From Clostridia bacterium (GTDB lineage Bacteria; Bacillota; Peptococcia; Peptococcales; SKKY01), in NCBI GenBank assembly GCA_007123515.1, contig SKKY01000041.1, positions 1-8,070 of the forward strand: a stretch of DNA of 8,070 bases, written 5' to 3'. The notes below the pieces were generated by a model, which ran no database searches, had not been told where the DNA came from, and saw only the letters and a program-made list of their open reading frames with translations. Made by a program: the position numbers and the translations under genes. Positions 1-7,955 of the stretch are shown here, one piece after another. Position 1 is the first letter of the stretch, and the number at the start of each line of letters is the position of its first letter.

Positions 1-2862
1 TATATTAATGATGATATATATGAAGCACCAGAATGGTTGAATCCAAAGCTTATTATCAATGATGCTGACAGAGGGGAGAAAGTTCTAACCTCTATTAGTG
101 ATGAATTAAAGCGTTGCGATTCTTTTTTCTTTTCGGTGGCCTTTGTCACAAATAGTGGCGTAACTGCGTTATATAATTCTTTAGAAATGTTAGAAAAGAA
201 AAATATACGTGGAATCATTATCGCTTCTCAGTATCAAAATTTTTCAGAGCCATCGGCACTTAGAAAACTATTGAAATTAAAAAATATCGAGTTAAGAATC
301 GTACCTGATGATCGATACCAGATGCACGTAAAAGCATATATATTTAAAAATAAGGATGAATATAGTTTAATTGTTGGTAGTAGCAATTTGACACAATCAG
401 CTCTATGTGTAAATCAGGAATGGAATATTAAAGTCTCTTCAACTGAGGAAGGGTCGATTGTCAAACAATCACTCAAAGAATTTGATTTCTTAAAATCAAT
501 GTCTGTAGTTGTTGATGAAGATTGGATCGCTACCTATGAAAAGATCTATAAGATAAATAGAGCGACTCAAAATGTTGCACAAGAAAAAATACTCCAGCTA
601 AGAAAGGTCGTTCCTAATGCCATGCAAAAAAGAGCATTAGAGGAACTTGCTAAAACAAGAGAAGAGGGCCACAACAAAGCTTTAGTCATTTCTGCTACGG
701 GTACGGGTAAAACGTATCTTTCTGCCTTTGATGTTTGTTCAACGAACCCTAAAAGATTCTTGTTTGTTGTACACCGAGAAATTATTGCCACAGAAGCAAT
801 GAGAAGCTTTAAAAAAGTGCTCGGCGAACAGGTACCCATGGCTGTCTTAGGCGGCAGACAAAAAGATACGAATGCAGAGTACTTGTTTTCAACCATTCAA
901 ACACTATCTAAAGATGATGTGCTTCATTCATTTGAACCAGATACATTTGATTACATTGTCATTGATGAGGTGCATCGCTCTGGAGCAGCAAGCTATCAGA
1001 AAATATTAAATTACTTTAGTCCAAAGTTTCTTTTAGGAATGTCGGCGACTCCAGAAAGAACAGATGGCTATGATGTATATAAGTTGTTTAATCATAATGT
1101 GGCCTATGAAATTAGATTGCAACATGCAATGAGAGAAAATATGGTATGTCCATTTCACTATTTTGGGATTTCAGATATGACTGTCAATGGAGAAATTATT
1201 GATGATCAGTCCGAATTTAGACATCTTGAAGCCGATGAACGTGTTAAAAACATTATCGAAAAAGCAGAGAACTACGGACATTCCGGAGCACGTGTAAAAG
1301 GTTTGATTTTTTGCAGCAGAAATGAAGAAGCCATAATATTATCGGATAAATTTAATCAGTATGGCTATAATACGGTGGCTTTATCAGGCAAAGATAACAA
1401 TGAAGATCGGGAAAAAGCCATAGGAAGATTAGAGCAAAATGAATTAGAGAACAAACTCGATTATATTTTTACAGTTGATATCTTTAATGAGGGTGTAGAT
1501 ATACCTGCGATTAACCAAGTGATCATGCTACGGCCTACACAATCAGCCATTATTTTTGTTCAGCAATTAGGTAGAGGGCTTAGAAATTTTCCTGAAAAAG
1601 AGTTTGTGGTGGTCTTGGATTTTATAGGAAATTATGAGAAAAATTTTTTTATTCCTGTTGCATTATCTGGTGATCGGAGTTATAACAAAGATAATTTGCG
1701 AAGATTTGTGATTGAGGGTAATCGAACCATCCCGGGAGCCTCTACAGTAAACTTTGACGAGATTGCTAGAAATAAGATTTTTACTGCGATTGATACAGCT
1801 AATTTTAATGATGTAAAATCATTGAAAGAAAGTTATTTCGCTTTAAAAATGATGCTTGGGAAAATTCCAAAATTATCAGATTACGATAAATATGGTTCTA
1901 TTGATCCATTACGCTTTTTTGATAACAAATCAATAAGGTCTTACCATAGGTTTTTGAAAAAATATGAAAAAGAGTATCAATTGAGTTTTTCCAGTAAACA
2001 AGAAGAAATTTTAGAATTTGTGTCAAAAAAATTGGCAGAAGGGAAAAGGCCCCATGAGTTATTATTGCTCGAGTTAATAATTGAGAATAAAAAATCATTA
2101 TTTGCTAGGCTTAAAAAACAACTATTAGATTTTTTTGATATTGAACTGACTGACATTGAAAAAACATCAGTTATTAATGTAATGACCAATCAGTTTCCTG
2201 CAGGCTCGAGTAAGAATACATATGCCAATTGCATTTTTATAAAATATGATGGCAAAGGCGATTACATTGCAGAAGATGACTTTTCAGAAATGCTTAAAGA
2301 TCCAAGATTTACCCAAGCATTACAAGAACTAATAGCTTTTGGCCTTGAAAGGTATATTGAAAATTTTAGTCAAAGATACCAAAATACTAATTTCCAACTA
2401 TACCAAAAGTATACCTATGAAGATGCTTGCCGATTATTGAATTGGGAGAAAAATGAAGTACCTCTGAACATTGGAGGATATAAATTTGATAAAAAGACAA
2501 ATACGTATCCGGTATTTATAAATTACCATAAAGACGATGATGTAACGGCAACCATCAATTATGAAGATCGCTTTATATCTCAAAGCGAATTAATCGCTAT
2601 TTCTAAGTCAGGCAGAAATGTGAAATCTGAGGATGTGGTAATGGCCTTTGATGCTCCCGATTTTGGAATTCAAATGCACTTATTTGTTAGAAAAAATAAG
2701 GATGATAAGATATCAAAAGAGTTTTATTATCTTGGTTTTATAGAAGCGTATGGTGAACCTGTAGAGTTTACGATGAAAAACACAAACAAGACGGCCGTGG
2801 AGATTCATTACAGACTTCAAACGCCGGTTAGAAAAGATATTTACGACTATGTAGTTGATTAA
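1..2862 (+). CDS. PLD-nuclease / DExH helicase / DUF3427 protein, 5' partial
   Basis: Large SF2 helicase fused to a phospholipase-D-type nuclease, probably acting on DNA in the cytoplasm. The first possible start is TTG at 37, but the frame is open from base 1 and reads YINDDIYEAPEW before it, so that TTG is probably an internal Leu. Residues are counted from it. A PLD-like module (about 1-170) carries HVK at 97-99 and GSSN at 114-117, a single HxK...GSxN site. The helicase follows: motif I SATGTGKT 219-226, motif II DEVH 310-313, motif III SAT 336-338, motif V near 479-490, and motif VI QQLGRGLR 509-516. The rest, to 941, matches the DUF3427-type C-terminus, including EDACRLLNW near 795-803. 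Members of this family are usually single-polypeptide proteins of unknown role. The next gene begins 27 nt downstream, suggesting an operon. Sampled lines look more AT-rich than that neighbour. Family call is strong; biological role is unknown. Confidence 0.88.
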   Translation, partial: YINDDIYEAPEWLNPKLIINDADRGEKVLTSISDELKRCDSFFFSVAFVTNSGVTALYNSLEMLEKKNIRGIIIASQYQNFSEPSALRKLLKLKNIELRIVPDDRYQMHVKAYIFKNKDEYSLIVGSSNLTQSALCVNQEWNIKVSSTEEGSIVKQSLKEFDFLKSMSVVVDEDWIATYEKIYKINRATQNVAQEKILQLRKVVPNAMQKRALEELAKTREEGHNKALVISATGTGKTYLSAFDVCSTNPKRFLFVVHREIIATEAMRSFKKVLGEQVPMAVLGGRQKDTNAEYLFSTIQTLSKDDVLHSFEPDTFDYIVIDEVHRSGAASYQKILNYFSPKFLLGMSATPERTDGYDVYKLFNHNVAYEIRLQHAMRENMVCPFHYFGISDMTVNGEIIDDQSEFRHLEADERVKNIIEKAENYGHSGARVKGLIFCSRNEEAIILSDKFNQYGYNTVALSGKDNNEDREKAIGRLEQNELENKLDYIFTVDIFNEGVDIPAINQVIMLRPTQSAIIFVQQLGRGLRNFPEKEFVVVLDFIGNYEKNFFIPVALSGDRSYNKDNLRRFVIEGNRTIPGASTVNFDEIARNKIFTAIDTANFNDVKSLKESYFALKMMLGKIPKLSDYDKYGSIDPLRFFDNKSIRSYHRFLKKYEKEYQLSFSSKQEEILEFVSKKLAEGKRPHELLLLELIIENKKSLFARLKKQLLDFFDIELTDIEKTSVINVMTNQFPAGSSKNTYANCIFIKYDGKGDYIAEDDFSEMLKDPRFTQALQELIAFGLERYIENFSQRYQNTNFQLYQKYTYEDACRLLNWEKNEVPLNIGGYKFDKKTNTYPVFINYHKDDDVTATINYEDRFISQSELIAISKSGRNVKSEDVVMAFDAPDFGIQMHLFVRKNKDDKISKEFYYLGFIEAYGEPVEFTMKNTNKTAVEIHYRLQTPVRKDIYDYVVD

Positions 2863-2889
2863 AATCTTCATTTTTCAAAAGAGATCCAC

Positions 2890-4407
2890 ATGAAAACAGT
2901 GACTTTTTTTGACCTGGAAATACAACCGGAATCCCTGCAGATCCTGGATATCGGAGCTGTTAAAAAAAACAACAGCTATTTTCATGCAGCCTCAAAAAAA
3001 GACTTCACATCATTTCTTAAAGATTCCGATTATCTGTGTGGTCACAATGTTATTCATCATGATTGCAGATACATAAGAGATATTCTTGACAGTCTTGGTA
3101 TTGCAGATAATCGCATTATTGATACCTTGTACTGGTCTCCGTTGTTGTTTCCTGAAAAACCCTATCATCATTTGGTGAAAGATGAAAAATTAAATAGTGA
3201 TGAGATCAATAATCCTGTGAGTGATTCTAAAAAAACCATGCTGCTTTTTGAAGATGAAACTCAGGCTTTTAAAAAGCTTGAGCCAGTCATGCAGGATATT
3301 TTTTATGCCCTTTTATATAATCAAAAAGAGTTTACAGGGTTCTTTGATTACCTTGATTATTCATCTCTGGTGAAAAATCCTGAAACACTGATCCGGGAAT
3401 ATTTTTCAGACAGAATCTGCACAAAAAAAGATATAGGAAAAATCATCGCTTATTATCCCATGGAGCTTTCCTATGCTTTAGCTATTATCAATACAAGAAG
3501 CAAATTCTCTGTGACTCCTGCCTGGGTTGTCAGAAACCTTCCAATGTATGACTATGTGATGAAAACACTGCGCAATCATCCCTGTCTTGAAGGCTGTCCG
3601 TACTGTGACCAGCAGCTTGATCCGGTGTATGGATTGCAAAGACATTTCGGCTTTGAGGCGTATAGGACCTTTAACGGAGAGCCTTTACAGGAGCATGCTG
3701 TTAAAGCCGCTCTGGACCATCGCTCATTGCTGGCTGTTTTCCCTACCGGAGGCGGAAAGTCTCTGACATTTCAGATTCCGGCGCTGATGGCCGGGGATTC
3801 TGTGCGAGGCTTAACGATCGTCATTTCTCCCTTACAGTCTCTGATGAAAGATCAGGTCGATAACCTTGAAAAGATCGGGATCGCTGATGCAGTCACCATC
3901 AATGGTTTGCTCGATCCAATTGAAAGAACGAAATCCATTGAGAGAGTAGCGGATGGTTCAGCCTCTATTTTGTATATTTCACCGGAGTCACTGCGTTCTA
4001 AAACCATTGAACATCTTTTATCCGGCCGCAATATTGTCAGATTTGTCATAGATGAAGCGCACTGCTTTTCCTCCTGGGAACAGGATTTCCGGGTCGATTA
4101 CTTATATATTGCCGGTTTTATAAGAAACCTGCAGGAAAAAAAGAACCTGAGCGAACCGATTCCTGTCTCCTGCTTTACCGCTACGGCAAAACCACAGGTA
4201 GTGGCCGATATCCTCAGCTATTTCAGGGAGAACCTGTATCTGGAACTGGATCTGTTTCAATCGAAAACAGGACGAACCAATTTGACCTATCAGGTCATAG
4301 AAAAAGAGTCCGAAGAAGAAAAATATAATGCGATGCGCAATCTGATTGAATCAAGAAACTGTCCTTCGATTATTTATGTATCAAGAAAAAAAAAGCTGAA
4401 AAAGTAG
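2890..4407 (+). CDS. DnaQ-like exonuclease plus RecQ helicase lobe 1 (N-terminal part of a frameshifted fusion)
   Basis: First part of an exonuclease-RecQ-UvrD fusion. ATG 2890 follows a modest purine stretch (AAAAGAGA, 2877-2884) and opens directly on the exonuclease fold. Residues 1-125 resemble a DEDD 3'-5' exonuclease: DLE at 8-10, GHNVIHHD at 51-58, DTL at 78-80, and Asp112 as the likely last metal ligand. The position where DEDDh enzymes have His is Asn107. A Cys cluster (C232, C236, C239, with H230 and H252 nearby) precedes the helicase. RecQ lobe 1 has a Q-motif region near 250-267, motif I TGGGKS 286-291, motif Ia SPLQSLMKDQ 313-322, DEAH 388-391, the aromatic loop CFSSWEQDFR 392-401 typical of RecQ, and FTATA 429-433. 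The frame ends at TAG 4405-4407, three sense codons after an A9 run. Without lobe 2 this product cannot form a complete helicase, though the exonuclease could still fold. Confidence 0.85.
   Translation: MKTVTFFDLEIQPESLQILDIGAVKKNNSYFHAASKKDFTSFLKDSDYLCGHNVIHHDCRYIRDILDSLGIADNRIIDTLYWSPLLFPEKPYHHLVKDEKLNSDEINNPVSDSKKTMLLFEDETQAFKKLEPVMQDIFYALLYNQKEFTGFFDYLDYSSLVKNPETLIREYFSDRICTKKDIGKIIAYYPMELSYALAIINTRSKFSVTPAWVVRNLPMYDYVMKTLRNHPCLEGCPYCDQQLDPVYGLQRHFGFEAYRTFNGEPLQEHAVKAALDHRSLLAVFPTGGGKSLTFQIPALMAGDSVRGLTIVISPLQSLMKDQVDNLEKIGIADAVTINGLLDPIERTKSIERVADGSASILYISPESLRSKTIEHLLSGRNIVRFVIDEAHCFSSWEQDFRVDYLYIAGFIRNLQEKKNLSEPIPVSCFTATAKPQVVADILSYFRENLYLELDLFQSKTGRTNLTYQVIEKESEEEKYNAMRNLIESRNCPSIIYVSRKKKLKK
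4386..4395 (+). other. A9 slippery tract with A AAA AAG heptamer at the frame break
   Basis: Nine A (4386-4394) are followed by G. In the upstream frame the codons read AGA AAA AAA AAG CTG AAA AAG TAG. The heptamer A AAA AAG sits at 4389-4395 in the correct register for tandem -1 slippage. After the slip the next codon is GCT at 4395, giving SRKKKAEKVAERLQQ and then the RecQ motif YHGQM. The downstream frame is closed by a TGA at 4347-4349, so any switch must happen between 4350 and 4404, and this is the only obvious slippery site there. No strong stem-loop follows (only GCTG 4407-4410 with CAGC 4419-4422) and no upstream Shine-Dalgarno-like stimulator is clear. Recoding, transcriptional slippage and plain indel are not separable from one sequence. 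Confidence 0.75.
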
Positions 4408-4457
4408 CTGAAAGACTGCAGCAGGATGGTTTTTATGCCCGGCCCTACCACGGACAG

Positions 4458-7400
4458 ATGGATCCGAAAGAAAAAACAGAAAACCAGAACCTGTTTATCG
4501 CCGGAGATATTGATATCATCGTTGCGACATCAGCGTTTGGAATGGGTGTTGATAAAAAAGATGTAGGGCTGGTTATTCATTTTGAAATATCTGATTCCCT
4601 TGAAAATTATGTACAGGAAGCCGGAAGAGCCGGAAGAGATGAAACGATTCAGGCAGAATGTATCATTTTATATAACGAGGAAGATCTTCATAAGCATTTC
4701 CTGTTATTAAATCAGACAAAAATCAATCTCAAAGAGATCCAGCAAATCTGGAGCGGCATTAAAAAGATGACTAAACATCGGGACCATATGTCATCATCGG
4801 CTCTTGAAATTGCCAGAAACGGAGGCTGGGGAGAAGATAGTGGCGATTTAGAAACCAAGGTCAGAACCGCAGTCTCAGCCCTGGAACAATCCGGATATCT
4901 AAATCGCGGTCAGAATCTTCCAAAGATCTATGCCAACAGCATCCTTTGCAGCACGTATCAGGAAGCAGAAGCTGTTATCAGCAATTTGCAAGGGCTGAGT
5001 GAACAGGAAAAAACCAATGCCGGACGGATCATTAAAAAGCTGATTTCGGCTAAAAGAAGAAAAGAAGCCATTGGAGATGATCCCGAAGAAAGAATTGAGT
5101 ATATCTCTGATCAGCTGGGGATTATTAAAGAAGAAGTCATTCATCTTGTCGGAGAAATGAAAGAAGCCGGCATTCTGGCTGATTTTATGGATCTGACTGC
5201 CTACATCGGTAAAGAAGAAAGCCATCTAAAATCCAAAAACGTCTTACAACGCTATCGAGAGATGGAGTTGTTTCTTTTAGAGCTTCTGGGAGAAGAAGAA
5301 GGCGACTATAATGTAAAAGCCATCAATGAAAAAGCAAAAGAACATGGCCTGAATTATTCGACTCCGCAACTGATCAAAAGACTTTTAGGGTTCTGGTCAG
5401 TCAGTGGATATTGTAAGTACCGCCGAAAAGGCGGGCATTCTGAAAATATAGTGTTTGTTTTTTTAAAGGACAAAGAAGATCTTAGGGAGAAAATGACAGA
5501 TCGCCATGCTATGGCAAAATTTGTTCTGAATCGTCTTTTTACTATGCCGGAGGTCAGTAAGAATAAAAATAATGAATTTCTGATTGAATTTTCAATCCTT
5601 GGACTGATCAAAGACTTCGGAAGGCAACAGACAATGTTTACGACAGACATCCGGAGACAGGATATGGAAGAGACCCTCTTTTATTTAACAAGAATTGGTG
5701 CGATCACGATCGAGGGGGGGTTCCTGGTTCTGTATAACCGGATGACCATTGAAAGAAAAGAAAAAGACAGTGCAAAAAGATACCGGGTCGATGATTATCA
5801 GACACTTGATCACTACTACAAGAACAAAGTTCAGCAAATTCATATTGTCGGGGAATATGCCCGGAAAATGGTGGAAGATTATGAGCAGGCTCTGCAGTTT
5901 GTTGATGATTACTTTAATCTGAATTATGATTCTTTCCTTAGAAAATACTTTGGTGACAGGGTCAAAGAAATCAGCAAGAATCTGACTCCTTCAAAGATGA
6001 GGCAGCTCTTTGGAGAATTGTCAGAGGTTCAAAGACAGGTGATTGATGACACATCGGAAAATATTGCAGTGATTGCCGGTCCGGGAAGCGGAAAAACAAA
6101 GCTTTTAGTCCACAAACTTGCTTCACTGGTTTTACTAGAAGACATTAAATATGAGCAATTATTGATGCTAACTTTTTCAAGAGCCGCTGTCAATGAATTT
6201 AAAAAGAGACTGATGATTCTGATTGGCAATGCCACACGATACATTGAGATCAAAACCTTTCATTCCTACTGTTTCGACATATTGGGTATGGTCGGAAGCA
6301 CAGATAAGACAGACGGGCTTTTTGCTGAGGCCGTATCTAGAATAAAGGCCGGAGAGGTGGAAGCCTCTAAAATAGCGAAGGCTGTACTGGTGGTCGATGA
6401 AGCGCAGGATATGGATCAGGCTATTTTTGATTTTCTGCAGGCCTTAATCGAATTCAATCATGATATACGTGTGATCATTGTTGGTGATGATGATCAGAAC
6501 ATTTTTGAGTTCAGGGGATCGAGTTCAAAGTATATGAAATATTTTATTGATCATAACAAGGCGGCAACGTATGAGCTTCTCGATAACTTCAGAAGTCAGA
6601 AAAACCTGATTGATTTTACCAATCAGTTTGCCAAAACAATTCCCGGCCGGCTTAAGAAAAATAATACAATTGCTGTTTCCGGCTCAAACGGAGAAATTGT
6701 GATCAATCACTACAGAAGCCCTCACATTATCGTTCCTTTTGTGGATGAGGTAGCCGACACAGAAAGAAAAGGAAGCAGCTGCATTCTGACAAACTCGAAC
6801 AAAGAAGCGTTGCAGGTTACCGGGCTTCTTTTAAAAAGAGGCATTCATGCCAAACTGGTTCAGTCAAACGAACATTTTAACCTCCAACAAATCAGTGAAC
6901 TTCGGTTTTTTACTGACAGACTCCGGGACATTGCTGCCGGATCGTCTGTAACTAATGATGAATGGCAACAGGCAAAAAGAGAACTAAAAAACAAATTCAG
7001 CGGAAGTTCCAAGCTTGATATATGCAGCTATCTGATCAGGGATTTTGAACAGATTCACCAAAATGAAAAATACATTTCCGATCTGGATGTGTTTATCGGA
7101 GAATCTAAAATTGAGGATTTTTACAATGAGCTGGGCGAAACGATTTTTGTATCAACCATCCATAAAGCGAAAGGAAAAGAGTTTGATCATGTCTTTTTGC
7201 TGTTAGAAAACTATGCCCTTACTTCTGATGAGCGAAGAAGGATATTGTATGTGGCGATGACAAGGGCAAAAAAGAATTTGACAGTGTTTACCAACAGGAA
7301 TGAATTTGCAGGAATAGAAGCTGAAGAACTTGTCAGAATTGAAGACTATAATTTATATCCTGAACCGGAGGAAATGGTGGTTCAGCTTAGTCACAGGGAT

Positions 7401-7673
7401 GTAGCCCTGGGATTTTTTGCCCTGAGACAAAAACAGATTGAGACAATAAAAAGCGGGGATCCTTTGCAGCTTGCAGATGATGTCTGGCTTACGGCTGAAG
7501 GTAAAAAAACAGTAAAATTTTCCGAGAAATTTAGCAAAGAATTTAAAAAATATACAGAGTATGGCTATGTCTTTAGAAAAGCGACTGTGGATTTTGTCTT
7601 ATACTGGAAAGATGAAAGCAAAGAGGAGGAAGTCAAAATTTTGTTGCCTGTGGTTCATCTGATACGGAGATAA
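4458..7673 (+). CDS. RecQ helicase lobe 2 plus UvrD/PcrA-type helicase (C-terminal part of the frameshifted fusion)
   Basis: Second part of the fusion. Homology begins before ATG 4458, with coding sense from GCT 4395. The ATG is the Met of the RecQ-like YHGQM motif and has no good ribosome site, so it is probably not a natural start. Residues are counted from it. RecQ lobe 2: VATSAFGMGVDK 22-33 (motif V) and QEAGRAGRDE 53-62 (motif VI). The usual RecQ zinc-site cysteines are not apparent afterwards. Residues 100-510 look helical, possibly winged-helix-like, with no recognised motif. The UvrD engine follows: Walker A AGPGSGKT 540-547, motif Ia LTFSRAAVNEF 571-581, DEAQD 647-651, motif III GDDDQNIFEFRG 676-687, motif IV LLDNFRS 707-713, motif V STIHKAKGKEFD 899-910, and motif VI YVAMTRAKK 931-939. 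Only about 60 residues separate motif Ia from motif II, so the 1B subdomain seems reduced. The C-terminal 100 residues (from about 970) are probably an accessory domain. All SF1 catalytic motifs look intact. Confidence 0.85.
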   Translation: MDPKEKTENQNLFIAGDIDIIVATSAFGMGVDKKDVGLVIHFEISDSLENYVQEAGRAGRDETIQAECIILYNEEDLHKHFLLLNQTKINLKEIQQIWSGIKKMTKHRDHMSSSALEIARNGGWGEDSGDLETKVRTAVSALEQSGYLNRGQNLPKIYANSILCSTYQEAEAVISNLQGLSEQEKTNAGRIIKKLISAKRRKEAIGDDPEERIEYISDQLGIIKEEVIHLVGEMKEAGILADFMDLTAYIGKEESHLKSKNVLQRYREMELFLLELLGEEEGDYNVKAINEKAKEHGLNYSTPQLIKRLLGFWSVSGYCKYRRKGGHSENIVFVFLKDKEDLREKMTDRHAMAKFVLNRLFTMPEVSKNKNNEFLIEFSILGLIKDFGRQQTMFTTDIRRQDMEETLFYLTRIGAITIEGGFLVLYNRMTIERKEKDSAKRYRVDDYQTLDHYYKNKVQQIHIVGEYARKMVEDYEQALQFVDDYFNLNYDSFLRKYFGDRVKEISKNLTPSKMRQLFGELSEVQRQVIDDTSENIAVIAGPGSGKTKLLVHKLASLVLLEDIKYEQLLMLTFSRAAVNEFKKRLMILIGNATRYIEIKTFHSYCFDILGMVGSTDKTDGLFAEAVSRIKAGEVEASKIAKAVLVVDEAQDMDQAIFDFLQALIEFNHDIRVIIVGDDDQNIFEFRGSSSKYMKYFIDHNKAATYELLDNFRSQKNLIDFTNQFAKTIPGRLKKNNTIAVSGSNGEIVINHYRSPHIIVPFVDEVADTERKGSSCILTNSNKEALQVTGLLLKRGIHAKLVQSNEHFNLQQISELRFFTDRLRDIAAGSSVTNDEWQQAKRELKNKFSGSSKLDICSYLIRDFEQIHQNEKYISDLDVFIGESKIEDFYNELGETIFVSTIHKAKGKEFDHVFLLLENYALTSDERRRILYVAMTRAKKNLTVFTNRNEFAGIEAEELVRIEDYNLYPEPEEMVVQLSHRDVALGFFALRQKQIETIKSGDPLQLADDVWLTAEGKKTVKFSEKFSKEFKKYTEYGYVFRKATVDFVLYWKDESKEEEVKILLPVVHLIRR

Positions 7674-7741
7674 AAGGCTATAATGTAGGAGACGAATGGC
7701 TGGTAGACGACCTGATAGAGATAGCCAGTGAGGTATCTTAG

Positions 7742-7955
7742 GAAAGGAGGGCGGATATTGTGACCATAGCCCGAAAAATTACGGCAGGAAGGCATGCAAA
7801 AAGGCATAGAAAAGGGTATGGAAAAAGGAAAAAAAGAAGCCTTGTTAATGACCGCAAAAAATATGATCAATATGGGGATGTCGGAGAGTGATATCGCCAA
7901 AGCTACAGGCCTGAAAAATACAGACATTAAAAGGCTGAAAAGTAAGAATGAATAA
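7742..7955 (+). pseudogene. Decayed C-terminal tail of an Rpn / PD-(D/E)XK transposase-family protein
   Basis: The open stretch 7770-7955 (ATG 7794, TAA 7953) gives 53 residues from that ATG. It has a Gly-Lys-Glu heptad-like run (MQKGIEKGMEKGKKE) followed by AKNMINMGMSESDIAKATGL. This pairing of a basic/acidic G-repeat with a short helix-turn-helix-like end is typical of the C-terminus of Rpn/YhgA-like and related PD-(D/E)XK proteins. Just upstream, DIVTIA (7754-7771) lies in another frame; joining it to EKLRQEG (7773-7793) by removing one C near 7770 restores the usual TIAEKLRQEG lead-in. A TAG at 7739-7741 closes the DIVTIA frame. The nuclease domain of about 200 residues is absent, because the helicase stop codon lies only about 70 nt upstream. 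It is best read as a 5'-truncated, frameshifted remnant. The family call comes from pattern recognition only. Confidence 0.55.

Noticed and set aside
567..896. Minus-strand ORFs opposite the large genes
   Set aside because: All lie opposite strongly recognised + strand domains and show no recognisable family features; they are shadows.
2962..2970. A8 run with A AAA AAC heptamer early in the exonuclease
   Set aside because: The zero frame continues correctly through it, and a -1 slip reaches a stop after a short stretch, so there is no sign of use.
4458..4460. ATG 4458 as an independent start for a separate helicase gene
   Set aside because: No good ribosome site upstream, and the ATG is the Met inside the RecQ YHGQM motif, with homologous coding sense running upstream of it.
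7679..7684. Perfect TATAAT -10-like box followed by AGGAG (7687-7691) and ATG 7696
   Set aside because: No -35 element at a proper distance (TTCATC at 19 nt is weak), and the ORF is only 11 codons (MAGRRPDRDSQ). Probably chance or relic.
7740..7760. Strong Shine-Dalgarno-like GGAAAGGAGGG 8 nt before GTG 7760
   Set aside because: The GTG frame gives a very basic peptide that is an out-of-frame reading of the Rpn-like tail; the purines are better explained as degraded coding sequence.
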